Assembly: GCA_003151595.1 (NCBI GenBank)
Contig: PLXW01000055.1
Location: forward strand, 7,635 to 71,634
Origin: Myxococcales bacterium
GTDB taxonomy: Bacteria; Myxococcota; Polyangia; Polyangiales; Polyangiaceae
DNA length: 64,000 nucleotides
Direction: 5' to 3'
Below, one piece after another: positions 1 through 8,484 of the stretch. The notes beneath the pieces are model-generated. The model was not told the origin of the DNA, did no database searches, and was given only the letters and a program-made list of their open reading frames with translations. The position numbers and the translations under genes are program-made. Positions within the stretch are counted from its first letter, which is position 1, and each line of letters opens with the position of its first letter.

Positions 1-1351
1 CGCGGCACTCGCCGACGACGATCCGATCGGGGCGCATGCGGAGCGCGTTCTTCACGAGGTCGCGGATCGAGTACTCGCCCTTCCCTTCCATGTTCGGCGG
101 GCGGGTCTCGAGCGACACGACGTGCGGCTGGCGGAGCTGGAGCTCGGCGGCGTCTTCGATGGTGACGATGCGCTCGTCCGAAGGGATCGCACCCGAGAGC
201 ACGTTGAGCAGCGTGGTCTTTCCGCTTCCCGTTCCGCCGGCGATGACGATGTTCTTCTTGGCGATGACGGCGCGCGTGAGAAAGTTCCCCATCTGCTCGG
301 TGAGCGCGCCGAAGCCGACGAGCTTCGGGAGATCGAGCGGAGAGCGAGAGAACTTTCGGATCGTGATCGCCGAACCGCGGAGCGCGAGCGGCTTGATGAC
401 CGCGTTCACGCGCGACCCGTCTTGCAGGCGCGCGTCGACCAGCGGCGACGACTCGTCGATGCGGCGCCCGAGCGGAGTCACGATCCGCTCGATGACCGCG
501 CGCACGCGCTCGTCGTCGGTGAAGCGCGCGTCGGCTTGGAACAGCTTCCCCTTCTGCTCGATGTAGATCGTGTTCGGATCCACGACCATGATCTCGTTCA
601 CGCTCGGATCGGCGAGGAACCGCTCCAGCGGCCCGAGACCGAGCGCTTCGTCCGCAAGCTCGCCGACCAGCACGTCGTGGTTGATCGACGCCGGGATGCG
701 CTCGGCGATCGATCGCACGATGCGCCGGAGCGCGTTCAACACCTTCGGTCGCAGCGACGGGTCCTCGAGCTTCGACGGCTCGACGGTCGCGAGGTCGAGG
801 TGATCGAGGAGCAGCTTGTGAATCTCGCGACGCAGCGCCACGCTCTCGCGCCGCGCCTTCTCTTCGGCCTGCTCCGTCGCCCGTTCGTGCGTCGCCTCGG
901 CCGACGTCTGCTCCTTCTTCGGAGCCCCCGCCGCCTCCATGGCGATGATGACCGACGCCGGCGGGATGGTCGGCTTCAGCGTGATGTTCGGAACGTTCGC
1001 GGTCGGCGGCTGCGCGAGCTGCGGCTGTCCGTTCGGCGCTGCGGCGAGAGGCCGATCGGCGCGCGTGATCCACAGCGTGTACTCACCGACGACGACGGCC
1101 ACGCCGTACGGCACTTCTTGCGCGCCGTTCTGCACGAATACGTTCCCGGCGAGCGTCCCGTTGGTCGACGAGTCGACGACGCGCATGCGTCCGCCGTTCA
1201 GATCGACACTGGCGTGATTGCGCGACACGAGCGCGCTCTCGAACGACAGGGTGCACGTCGGCGCACGACCGATCGTCACGACGCCGTTCGAGACTTCCAT
1301 CTCGCGTCGCTCCGTCCGGCCGGTGCACTCGATGACAACCTGCACGAGCAT
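1..1351 (-). CDS. cpaF: FHA domain fused to CpaF/TadA secretion ATPase (3' end cut by window edge)
   Basis: Tad pilus motor ATPase that powers Flp pilin assembly at the inner membrane; 450 codons are visible and the C-terminus lies beyond base 1. The N-terminus is a complete forkhead-associated (phosphothreonine-binding) domain: G28-R29, S43-R-N-H46 and N64-G-T66 are the canonical ligand residues. A variable linker follows, then the CpaF/GspE-type ATPase with Walker A GGTGSGKTT near residue 370 and the RMRPDRIVVGE block just before the edge. ATG 1351 is preceded by GAGGAA about 7 nt upstream. It follows cpaC by 24 nt and is the last visible gene of the pilus operon. The fusion suggests control of the motor by Ser/Thr phosphorylation (inference). 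Confidence 0.93.
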   Translation of the reverse strand, partial: MLVQVVIECTGRTERREMEVSNGVVTIGRAPTCTLSFESALVSRNHASVDLNGGRMRVVDSSTNGTLAGNVFVQNGAQEVPYGVAVVVGEYTLWITRADRPLAAAPNGQPQLAQPPTANVPNITLKPTIPPASVIIAMEAAGAPKKEQTSAEATHERATEQAEEKARRESVALRREIHKLLLDHLDLATVEPSKLEDPSLRPKVLNALRRIVRSIAERIPASINHDVLVGELADEALGLGPLERFLADPSVNEIMVVDPNTIYIEQKGKLFQADARFTDDERVRAVIERIVTPLGRRIDESSPLVDARLQDGSRVNAVIKPLALRGSAITIRKFSRSPLDLPKLVGFGALTEQMGNFLTRAVIAKKNIVIAGGTGSGKTTLLNVLSGAIPSDERIVTIEDAAELQLRQPHVVSLETRPPNMEGKGEYSIRDLVKNALRMRPDRIVVGECR

Positions 1352-1375
1352 GGATTGATTCCTCGCCGCTCGCCG

Positions 1376-2731
1376 TCAGTCCTTCGGCGACGGTGGCACG
1401 TTGACCGTTCCGCCCGGGCGCATGTCGTACGGGTTCACGCGCGCCATGTTGCCGCGGTAATCCTTGAACTTCGATATCGCGCTGTTCACCAGCTCCTGCG
1501 CCGACGTCGGGATCGCTTCGATGACGCTCGGCACGATGAACACCGCGCCCTCGGTCGCCTGCGTGTCGTCGCTGTGCGAACCGAAGAGCACGCCGAGCAC
1601 CGGGATGTCCTTGAGGATGGGCAGCCCCGTCACGTTGTGGCTGGTCGATTCGCGGCGAATGCCGGAGAGCACCAGCGACTGCCCGAGCTTCAAGCTCACG
1701 CTGGTCTGAAGCTCCGACGTCGTTCGCCCCGGAAGCGAAGTCCCCGAGACCGACGCCGTGAGGTCGGCCACCTTGGCTTGCACCTTCACGTCGAGCTCGC
1801 GCGACGCGGGATTGAACTTCGGCGTGACCGTGACCTCGGTGCCGAACGGGATCTTCTGCACGCCGACGCCGAGGCCGGTGGTGACCGAGAAGTTCTGCTC
1901 GCCGCCGTTCTGGAACATGGCCTCGACGCCGTTGTTCGTGATGACGGTCGCCTGCTTCAAGACCTTCGCCCATCCGCGTGTCGACGCGATGTCGAGGCGG
2001 GGGAGGGGTTGATTCGCCAGCGTGGCCGTCGCCGTGTGCGGAACGCCTTCCAGGAAGTCGTACTGGAAGGTGCTCTGGAGCGACGCGCCGCCGATCGACG
2101 CCGGCCAGCCGATGCCGGCGGCGTACGTCGAGTCGGTGTCGTACTGCACGAAGTAGAAGTCGATGCGGATGATGAACCGCTGCGGCTCCTGCCCGCTCGG
2201 CCCCGTTATCCCCGACGACGAGATCTGCACGAGCGTATCGACCTGCCCCGGGTACAGCGACGCCACGTGCTGCACGCGCTTCAGGTCCTGATCGTTCGCC
2301 ACCGCGCCGTCGATCACGATGTGCGCGCCGACGCGCCGCACCTGCACGCCGCTCAGCCCCTCGAGGAGCTGTGACAGCTCGTGCTCGACGACCTGCGGCG
2401 ACCGCAAGAACACGTCGATGTTCATCGTGATCTGCGACCCGTCGGTCTTGATGAGGAGCAGCGTCGTCGACCCGGGCGACTTGCCGGCGATGACGAACTG
2501 ACTCGCGTCGCCCGTCAGCTTGATGTCGATGATCCCCGGCGCCCCTTCCGAGTAGTTGCGCACGTCTTTGGCGGAGATGAGCTTCGTCTCGCCCTTCGCG
2601 AGCGTGATCGTCTCGCCGTTGACGGGGATGTTGCCGCTGTCTTTTCCGGGCGCATCCGCTGCAAAGGCGATGCGCGGCGCGAAAGAGAGCGCCGCGATCC
2701 CGAGGAGTACCGCAATCGTCGATCGGTTCAT
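1376..2731 (-). CDS. cpaC: CpaC/RcpA-type Tad pilus secretin
   Basis: Outer-membrane secretin channel of the Tad pilus, 451 aa, the normal size. A Sec signal peptide (about residues 1-24, ending AFA-AD) is followed by the pilus-assembly N-terminal domain, a BON-like stretch around residues 105-150, and the secretin domain in the C-terminal half. The secretin core shows LPILKDIPVLGVLFGS, the family signature for the gate region. The start codon overlaps the cpaB stop (ATGA, 4 nt), so translation is coupled. No pilotin-like lipoprotein (TadD/RcpB) is visible next to it; it may lie outside the window. Confidence 0.93.
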   Translation of the reverse strand: MNRSTIAVLLGIAALSFAPRIAFAADAPGKDSGNIPVNGETITLAKGETKLISAKDVRNYSEGAPGIIDIKLTGDASQFVIAGKSPGSTTLLLIKTDGSQITMNIDVFLRSPQVVEHELSQLLEGLSGVQVRRVGAHIVIDGAVANDQDLKRVQHVASLYPGQVDTLVQISSSGITGPSGQEPQRFIIRIDFYFVQYDTDSTYAAGIGWPASIGGASLQSTFQYDFLEGVPHTATATLANQPLPRLDIASTRGWAKVLKQATVITNNGVEAMFQNGGEQNFSVTTGLGVGVQKIPFGTEVTVTPKFNPASRELDVKVQAKVADLTASVSGTSLPGRTTSELQTSVSLKLGQSLVLSGIRRESTSHNVTGLPILKDIPVLGVLFGSHSDDTQATEGAVFIVPSVIEAIPTSAQELVNSAISKFKDYRGNMARVNPYDMRPGGTVNVPPSPKD

Positions 2732-3510
2732 TTCGTCTGCGACTCCGACAAGAGCTTCGTGGGGACGCCCGCGTGGTTCTTGCTGCTCTGGACCTTCTCG
2801 CGCATCTTGCTGTCACCGAGCGCCGACATGGGAAGGTCGGCCGCTTCGCCCACCTTCTGATCGTCGGGATTGCGAACGACGACGGTGAGCTTTCCCTTCT
2901 CCATCGCCAGCGCGAGCAGCTGCCCCTGCGTCAGCGACACGCTCAGGTTCAACGTCGACATGCGCGCGGTCATGCGCGTCTTGTCGGTCGTCGAGCGATC
3001 GTTGCCGGTGTCTTGCCCCGTCGCCAGCACGAGCACGCGCTGAAGGAGCACGCGCGCCTCGCCCTGATCGCTGAAGACGCCGATGACGTCGACGAAGTCG
3101 CCGGGGTGAATGAGCGGGATCTCGTCGTCGAACACGACGCGGATCGGCATCGCGCGATTGCCCGGCTGCACCAGCGAGCTCAGATCGCGCTGATCGTCGG
3201 TCGCGGCAATCACGTCGGTCCACTGCACCGTCTGCTCGACGGGGATCGTCGACGTCGCGCGGAGCCCCACGATCTTCTCTCGGTCCGACGAGCGGATCGA
3301 TCGATCATCGACGTACGCTTGCGGGATCTCGCGCGTGCCGAGCATCTCGTCGATGATCGTCTTGCCGCGCTGAATCGGCTGCACGGCGACCAGCAGCTCG
3401 ACGCGCCGCCCGCCGGAAGCGTCCTGCTCGAACCGTTTCAAGTAGAGGACGAGGAGGAGGATGCCCGCGACCCCCGCGAGCATTCCGACGAAAACCGGCT
3501 TTATCTTCAT
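2728..3510 (-). CDS. cpaB: CpaB/RcpC Tad pilus assembly protein
   Basis: 260 aa periplasmic Tad assembly factor. It begins with one N-terminal membrane anchor (residues 5-24). A SAF domain follows (about 35-105) with the family pattern VAVQPIQRGKTI, REIPQAYV and GLRATSTIPVEQTVQW, then the RcpC/CpaB domain with HPGDFVDVIGVF near residue 140. Known CpaB proteins work with the secretin, and this gene directly precedes cpaC with a 4-nt ATGA overlap. ATG 3510 has GAGG upstream. A 77-nt gap separates it from the preceding membrane protein, the largest break within the downstream half of the operon. Confidence 0.92.
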   Translation of the reverse strand: MKIKPVFVGMLAGVAGILLLVLYLKRFEQDASGGRRVELLVAVQPIQRGKTIIDEMLGTREIPQAYVDDRSIRSSDREKIVGLRATSTIPVEQTVQWTDVIAATDDQRDLSSLVQPGNRAMPIRVVFDDEIPLIHPGDFVDVIGVFSDQGEARVLLQRVLVLATGQDTGNDRSTTDKTRMTARMSTLNLSVSLTQGQLLALAMEKGKLTVVVRNPDDQKVGEAADLPMSALGDSKMREKVQSSKNHAGVPTKLLSESQTK

Positions 3511-3587
3511 GGTGCGGGAGCCTCGGAAACGCAGCTGGTTCTAACAGAGAACCGCCTGCCGAGGGAACGCGCTGGACGAAGGGCGCG

Positions 3588-4577
3588 TCAGTTCTCGACG
3601 CGAACGTCCGCTTCGGTGGTCTGGTCGCGCCGCGCGGTTTCGATGGCGGTCACGAACGTGTGTTGATCCATCGCGCGCGCGGTGACGTAGAGCATGCGCC
3701 CCGAGTCCTTGAGATAGACCACGGTGTTCCCCTTCTCTTCGGTCCGGATCCATCCGCGCGACGCCATCTCGTGATCATAGAAGTCGAAGACGTCGTCGTG
3801 CCCGTGGGCCACGTCGTAGATATGGAGTCCGTACGGCACTTGCGCCGACGTCGCCGTGAACACGCGGCGCGAATCGGGCGGCCTGGGCACCAGCGTCGAA
3901 TCGAACCCAGCCGCGTCGCCGTTGGCCGGGAACATGGTGCGAAGGTTGAAGCTCCCTTCGGTCCACACCGTCATCACGTGCGTCGACCCGGTCTGCGTCT
4001 TGCTGACGTAGACGTAGCGGAAGTGACCGAGCTCCCCGAGGTCGTGCGACTTGGCAAACGCCTTGAGTCGCGCCGGGAGCTCTTTCAGCGTCATCGGCTG
4101 ATCGTCGGTGAAGCAGGTGAGCGCGCCGTCGTCTCCGATCTCGCTGCGAACGACCCCCATCCGCATTCGCGCGCTGGGCACGGCCTTCTCGACGGTCGCT
4201 TGCAACGTTGCCGGGATGTCGGCGAGCGCGCGGGCGATGGCGTCGGGGTGCGCTTCGCACATCGTCTCGTAGCGATCGAGGACGTCCTTCGGGCTCTGCG
4301 GCGTGAACGCCGTCGACACGTTCATCACCGTGCCGTTGATGAACAACGTCTTGGTCGACCCGAGCACGTCGTTCAACTGCGCCATCTCGCGCCCAGCCTG
4401 CAGCGACCCTTCCTTGAAATCGGCGACCGCTTTGCGCGCCGCGAACGCGCCGATCAAGAGCGACGCGAAGAACCCATAGGTCAACACGCGCAGTGTCCCC
4501 ATCGCGCGCGAGCGCCATGGCCACGGGCGCTTGCTGAGTTTCGTCGGAGGCTTGGTCAGGTCAGAATTTGCTGCCAC
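3588..4577 (-). CDS. Unrecognised single-pass protein in the Tad operon
   Basis: 329 aa protein that I do not recognise. After a basic cytoplasmic tail there is one membrane segment (about residues 31-48), then a soluble extracytoplasmic region without obvious repeats. Two Cys (near 93 and 154) could pair. The start is GTG 4577; the first 17 nt overlap the end of the preceding TadE-like gene, so it is probably translationally coupled and part of the pilus operon. Its position before cpaB suggests an accessory assembly or anchoring role, but nothing in the sequence shows one. It may be restricted to Myxococcota Tad loci. Confidence 0.8.
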   Translation of the reverse strand: MAANSDLTKPPTKLSKRPWPWRSRAMGTLRVLTYGFFASLLIGAFAARKAVADFKEGSLQAGREMAQLNDVLGSTKTLFINGTVMNVSTAFTPQSPKDVLDRYETMCEAHPDAIARALADIPATLQATVEKAVPSARMRMGVVRSEIGDDGALTCFTDDQPMTLKELPARLKAFAKSHDLGELGHFRYVYVSKTQTGSTHVMTVWTEGSFNLRTMFPANGDAAGFDSTLVPRPPDSRRVFTATSAQVPYGLHIYDVAHGHDDVFDFYDHEMASRGWIRTEEKGNTVVYLKDSGRMLYVTARAMDQHTFVTAIETARRDQTTEADVRVEN

Positions 4578-5139
4578 TGATCTCCCCCTGAATGTATTTG
4601 AGCGCGCCGCCGACGTCCCCGTCTTCTTGGTTCTCGCCGCAGCTCATGTAAGCGTCCGACGAGACGTTCGCCTTGAAGCCGATCTGCGTTCCGAACTTCC
4701 CGGTGGACGTCCCCGCGGCGGGCGCCTTCACGTTGATGCCCGCGATGGGATCGCCGACGACCCCTTCGTTCCCCATCGCGCTCGCGACCGGGCTGGCCGA
4801 GCTCCCGGCGTTGCTGCCGACGCCGGACGGGTTGGGCGTCATCCCGCCGAGGTTCGCGCCGCCCTGTTGCTGACCCGAGTTGTTGTCGGTGGCCGTTCCG
4901 AGGTCGGCCTTGATCGACGCCAGCGGATCGCCGTTGCACGCCGCAAGCGCGTACGAAACCGCCGCCGCGCGCGCCAGGCGCTGGACCTTCAGCTTCTGCT
5001 GATACATCGAGCGGAAGTAGACCATCCCCAAGAAGAACATGATGAACATCGAGATCATCACGATCGCTTCGACCATCGCCGCCCCACGCCTGCTGGCGCG
5101 ACGACGGGAGCTTCGGAGACTGTGAGGTCGCATCTTCAT
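4561..5139 (-). CDS. TadE-like pseudopilin
   Basis: 192 aa minor pilin-like protein. A basic leader ends with a prepilin-type site, G19 followed by AAMVEA, so Glu is at +5 of the mature protein as in Flp and TadE proteins. A hydrophobic helix (about 24-44) follows, then a Gly/Ser/Asn-rich region with low-complexity stretches and few Cys. The CpaA peptidase encoded upstream is the likely processing enzyme. ATG 5139 has GAGGGAG just upstream, and the gene starts 7 nt after the TadG-like gene. TadE-type pseudopilins are required for pilus assembly in known Tad systems; the C-terminal domain here is not recognisable. Confidence 0.8.
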   Translation of the reverse strand: MKMRPHSLRSSRRRASRRGAAMVEAIVMISMFIMFFLGMVYFRSMYQQKLKVQRLARAAAVSYALAACNGDPLASIKADLGTATDNNSGQQQGGANLGGMTPNPSGVGSNAGSSASPVASAMGNEGVVGDPIAGINVKAPAAGTSTGKFGTQIGFKANVSSDAYMSCGENQEDGDVGGALKYIQGEISGSKF

Positions 5140-5146
5140 GGCTCCC

Positions 5147-6790
5147 TCAGTGCAAGGTCAGTTGTTGAGAGGCCAGCACGTCGGCGAGCTTGAGCCTCGT
5201 CGGGATGCTCTGAAGACCGGGCAGCCCGCTGCTCACGGCGCTCCCGGCGACGCTCGCGAGATCGAGCCCCATCTTCACGCGGATTCCGGCGTCGTACGCC
5301 TGGAGCCCGTTGTTCTCGAGGTTCACGTTGTAGTTGATGAGGCGGAACCGAGCGCGCCAGTGGAAGTTCCACATCGCGTTCTCTTTGTTGTCGCACGAGT
5401 CGCTGGTCCACCCGCCGGAGCAGTCGTAATAGAACTCGGCTTGCGCGAAGCCGAGCTGCTGGAGCGTGCTCGGGCCCGCGATGTTGTGATCCTTGCCGTT
5501 GCCCGCGACGTTCACCAGCTTCGGCGAGAGGTTCGTCGTCTTCGCGTAGCTGTCGGAGCTGTTGCCGAGGCTCGAAATCTGCGCGTCCTTGATGCCGTTG
5601 TACCAGCGACCGTTGCAGGGGCTGTTGCTGTCGATGCACACCTGCGCGGGGGTCTTGTTCCCACTGGAGCTGCTCGAACCGTTGGACTTCGCGTTCGCCT
5701 TGTTCTGCGCGTTCTGCGCGTTCTGCGCCTGCTGCGCCGCCAGGTCCTTCTGGCACTGGTCCTCGTCGAAGTTGTCGACGTCCGCCTGCGCCGCATTGTA
5801 CGCGGTGAGATCCGATTGGACGGTCGGGCTCACGGGATACCCCGACTTGGGCTGGTTCGTCGTCGTGTCGTAGTGGTTCGCGTTCTCGTCGGACTGCAGC
5901 TGCGCATGGGCTTGGTCGGCCTTCGTTTGCAGCTTGTCCTTCTTGCCGTCGCACCCCTGCTTGTTGGAGTCGGCGAGCTGGCTGGAGAAATCGGGCGGTG
6001 TGTTGTCGCCGCCGCCGAGCTCGCAGAAGAAATCGTTCGCTGTGATTCCGACGATCAACCCCTTGAGCCTATCGGCCACGCCCGACAGCGCCTTGGGGAT
6101 GAACCACGTGAGCAGATCGGCCACGCCCGTCGCCGCTTCGGTGCACAGCTTCCCCAGCGTGCCGTCTTCGATCGGGAGCCCGTACCCGTTCGAGCCTACG
6201 GTCGACCCCGACAACAAGATGTACGCGAGCGGCGGCGTGTACTTGTCAGCCATCTCGTACGAGCCGGCCCACGCCGCGGCGGGGGTCGCCATGGCCACGC
6301 CCGTCTCCGCCGTATGCAGCCCTTCGAGCGCGTCGTCGATCGGCTGGCGCGTCTCGTCGTCGGCCGTTTGTAGATCCGCCGCGGCGTCCCCGCACAGTCC
6401 GGCGAGCACTCCGAACTCCTCCATGAATGGGATGAAGCTAAGCGCCAGGAAGATTGCGGCGGCGATGATGCACACGGCCTTGAGCAAATTGATGGCGACG
6501 CGGATGGCGAGGATCGCCGCCATCAGGAGGTTCATCATGACGATGATGTTCATCCCGCGCGCGTCGATGATGGCCGCGCTGAACGCGACCGAGTCCGCCG
6601 ACTCCTGGAGCCGCTCGTGGAAGATGAGCGCGTCGCCGATCCCGGCGATGTACCAGAGCGCACCCACGAGGAAGGTGCACATGAAGATGCCCATCACCAT
6701 GATCGCGCCGCGATCGTCGCCGACGAGCTCGCGGCGATCGCTCGTTGTGGTATCGGATGCACGCATGGGTGTCTGGCGCTCCATGGTCAT
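5147..6790 (-). CDS. TadG-like pilus assembly protein
   Basis: 547 aa envelope protein. A prepilin-like basic leader with RGAIMVMG leads into a first hydrophobic segment. The +5 Glu of TadE is replaced by Met, so cleavage by CpaA is doubtful. QESADSVAFSAAIIDARG resembles the TadG/putative-Flp-assembly N-terminal domain, where an ALDAAALAAA-type helix is usual. A second strongly hydrophobic region (about residues 70-110) follows, then a large Asn/Gln/Ser-rich extracytoplasmic part with scattered Cys. I chose ATG 6790 because it overlaps the TGA of the upstream TadE gene as ATGA; other starts would sit inside that gene. TadG is thought to link the pilus to the envelope. The C-terminal domain is not recognisable. 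Confidence 0.83.
   Translation of the reverse strand: MTMERQTPMRASDTTTSDRRELVGDDRGAIMVMGIFMCTFLVGALWYIAGIGDALIFHERLQESADSVAFSAAIIDARGMNIIVMMNLLMAAILAIRVAINLLKAVCIIAAAIFLALSFIPFMEEFGVLAGLCGDAAADLQTADDETRQPIDDALEGLHTAETGVAMATPAAAWAGSYEMADKYTPPLAYILLSGSTVGSNGYGLPIEDGTLGKLCTEAATGVADLLTWFIPKALSGVADRLKGLIVGITANDFFCELGGGDNTPPDFSSQLADSNKQGCDGKKDKLQTKADQAHAQLQSDENANHYDTTTNQPKSGYPVSPTVQSDLTAYNAAQADVDNFDEDQCQKDLAAQQAQNAQNAQNKANAKSNGSSSSSGNKTPAQVCIDSNSPCNGRWYNGIKDAQISSLGNSSDSYAKTTNLSPKLVNVAGNGKDHNIAGPSTLQQLGFAQAEFYYDCSGGWTSDSCDNKENAMWNFHWRARFRLINYNVNLENNGLQAYDAGIRVKMGLDLASVAGSAVSSGLPGLQSIPTRLKLADVLASQQLTLH
5702..5728. repeat. 9-bp tandem repeat (three copies) inside the TadG-like gene
   Basis: Three exact copies of GTTCTGCGC, read on the minus strand as repeated Ala-Gln-Asn triplets. 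The unit is a multiple of three, so copy-number change would alter the linker length without breaking the frame. Confidence 0.6.
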
Positions 6791-7407
6791 TCGTACGTGT
6801 ACGCCGCGCCCTGGTAGGGGAAGATCGATTCGCCCACGACCGGGATGGTGGGGTCGAACCCGAGCGTGCCGAACTGCTTCTCGAGGAAGCTCGCGCACAT
6901 GATCATGTTCGCGAAGGCGATGCGGCACTGCATCGTGGCCGTGACGCGCACGCGAATGTTGCCGACGCTGTTGCCGGACATCGGCGAATAGTTCTTGTTC
7001 GACATCGCGTCGGGGCTCCCCGGCGGCTTCGTCGGGTCGGGGTACTCGACCTTGATGTTGTCGATCGTCCCGTTCACGATGAGCGGCGCGAGCGCCAAAT
7101 ACGCAGCGTTCTGCACGAGCGTGGCCCGAGTATCAGTGAGTTTGTTCGCCGTACCGTTCGTGTCGCTCACGTTCTTCGGATCTTCGGCGACGACCACCGC
7201 CGCGGCGCGCGCCGCCGAGAATGCGGCGTGATCGACCATCAGCTTGGTCCAATAGAGGATGGCCACCTGCCACAGGCAGAGGAACGTCACCAGGAACGGC
7301 AAGAACGCGACGATGAACTCGACGTACACCGCGCCGCGCGAGTCGCCCTGCGCATGCCGCGCTCTTCGCGCGAAGCGGCGTGTCATCGATTTCACCGCGC
7401 CCATCAT
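6787..7407 (-). CDS. TadE family pseudopilin
   Basis: 206 aa. A basic leader ends in RG25 and is followed by AVYVEF, putting Glu at +5 and an aromatic residue at +6, the Flp/TadE processing signature. A long hydrophobic helix (about 26-50) and the AAFSAARAAAV helix typical of TadE/TadF precede a soluble domain containing two Cys near the C-terminus. ATG 7407 overlaps the cpaA TGA (ATGA), and the stop overlaps the TadG-like start in the same way, so three genes are coupled in a row. It is expected to be a membrane-embedded minor pilin matured by CpaA. Confidence 0.87.
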   Translation of the reverse strand: MMGAVKSMTRRFARRARHAQGDSRGAVYVEFIVAFLPFLVTFLCLWQVAILYWTKLMVDHAAFSAARAAAVVVAEDPKNVSDTNGTANKLTDTRATLVQNAAYLALAPLIVNGTIDNIKVEYPDPTKPPGSPDAMSNKNYSPMSGNSVGNIRVRVTATMQCRIAFANMIMCASFLEKQFGTLGFDPTIPVVGESIFPYQGAAYTYE

Positions 7408-7946
7408 CGCGGCATCTCCCAGTGGAGAAGCACGGTGGTCGCGGTGCCCACGAAGATCGCGGGACCCAATCGAAACCACGTCATCATCTCGGGCGGAATC
7501 TCTTTGCGGTTCTCCCCCTTCTTCAGGGGATTGGTCACCAGCGCGAGCGAGCGACCGAGCGTTCGCAAGAGCACGCCGTCGTAGGCCATCTTCGCGAGGG
7601 CCAGGACCATGGCGGCAACGAACGCATACATCTCCATCTCGATGCCGATCATCAGATGGCAGAGCGCGCCGATGGCGGCGAACAGCTTGATGTCACCGCC
7701 GCCGATCGCGCCGCGCCAGTACATGAAGGCGGGAACCAGGACGCACGCCAGCGCCCCCATCAACGAGAGCCCCAGCTCCTCGAGCCCGGCGCGCCAGCTG
7801 TGCTGGACGTACCAGGCGAGCGCCGTATGCCCGACGAGCGCGACGCCGAGCGTGCCGAACGTCAGCCAGTTCGGAATGTGCCCTGTACGAGCGTCCGTCC
7901 ACGCTGCAAATGCGGCGACGACCGCTGCGGCGATCAGAAAATACAT
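7404..7946 (-). CDS. cpaA: CpaA/TadV prepilin peptidase (A24 family)
   Basis: 180 aa polytopic aspartic protease that cleaves Flp and TadE leaders. Both catalytic Asp are visible: D18 in TDARTGHIPN and D85 in GGGDIK (the GxGD motif). Hydrophobic segments fill the rest apart from a basic loop near residues 140-155. It is the short form without the N-terminal methyltransferase domain found in PilD, as usual for TadV. ATG 7946. It follows the Flp pilin gene by about 130 nt and is coupled to the downstream TadE gene by a 4-nt overlap. Confidence 0.94.
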   Translation of the reverse strand: MYFLIAAAVVAAFAAWTDARTGHIPNWLTFGTLGVALVGHTALAWYVQHSWRAGLEELGLSLMGALACVLVPAFMYWRGAIGGGDIKLFAAIGALCHLMIGIEMEMYAFVAAMVLALAKMAYDGVLLRTLGRSLALVTNPLKKGENRKEIPPEMMTWFRLGPAIFVGTATTVLLHWEMPR

Positions 7947-8075
7947 TCCATAGCTCCCCGTCGAGCGAGCGAATCACAAGGAGACGTGTGAGCCGACGCA
8001 AGTCGACGGCGGCGCGATCGAGCACGCGCGCCGTCGACGAGCGATCCAGGGCAGCTATTGCCGCCCGCGAACGTA

Positions 8076-8258
8076 TTATTCGCTCTGGACCTTGCCGACC
8101 GTGTCGCCCTGCGCCTGGACCTTCGCCTGGACGCTGGAGCCGAAGTACTTGAAGCCGGCCATCGCGAGGATCGCGACGACGCCGACGAGGATGATGTACT
8201 CCACCATGTTCGCGCCACGGGAGTCCTTGAGGAACTTATTGATCTGAGCGAGCGTCAT
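8076..8258 (-). CDS. flp: Flp family type IVb pilin
   Basis: 60 aa major pilin subunit. Leader residues 1-15 end in Gly15. Mature ANMVEY has Glu at +5 and Tyr at +6, the hallmark of Flp pilins, followed by the hydrophobic helix IILVGVVAILAMAG and a short charged C-terminus. Start ATG 8258 has AAGG upstream. A noncoding stretch of about 130 nt to cpaA leaves room for a partial terminator or a second promoter, which would allow pilin excess over assembly proteins, but I saw no convincing hairpin there. Confidence 0.94.
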   Translation of the reverse strand: MTLAQINKFLKDSRGANMVEYIILVGVVAILAMAGFKYFGSSVQAKVQAQGDTVGKVQSE

Positions 8259-8304
8259 CGGAGTAACCCTTTCTTAGAGGTGGACGAGACTTGGCTGCGC
8301 CCGT

Positions 8305-8484
8305 TCAGGGGAACGGGTACAGAACGTAGTTACGGACGAATGCAAAACTGCCGGCGAGTTGCCATCCGCAGTAGAGGAGGGCCGGAAGAGTGACGAGGCC
8401 GACGAAGGTCGTCACCGCGACGTACTCCGTGAAGAGGGCCCCGCGTTCGTCTTGGAGGAAGCGCTTGAAGTCGAAAGCTCTCAA
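8305..8484 (-). CDS. Second, divergent Flp-like pilin
   Basis: 59 aa with a proposed TTG start at 8484, 5 nt after a strong GGAGG. The frame stays open upstream to an ATG at 8658, but the short start gives a protein that aligns position by position with the neighbouring Flp pilin: Gly15 cleavage site, Glu20-Tyr21 (ALFTEY), and nearly equal length. The helix differs (Pro and Cys near residues 34-39) and the C-terminus is aromatic (RNYVLYPFP). It is probably a minor or specialised pilin processed by CpaA, and the first gene of the pilus operon. The longer 117 aa reading cannot be excluded. Confidence 0.72.
   Translation of the reverse strand: MRAFDFKRFLQDERGALFTEYVAVTTFVGLVTLPALLYCGWQLAGSFAFVRNYVLYPFP

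Noticed and set aside
122..2374. Long open frame on the plus strand opposite the cpaF/cpaC region (750 codons), and similar long frames opposite other genes, such as 13286-16156 opposite polA
   Set aside because: High-GC third-position bias opens antisense frames. The translations are Arg/Asp/His-rich with no domain, while the other strand encodes recognised families.
5702..5728. The 9-bp tandem repeat as a phase-variation switch
   Set aside because: The unit is a multiple of three, so copy changes would not shift the frame; it only alters linker length.
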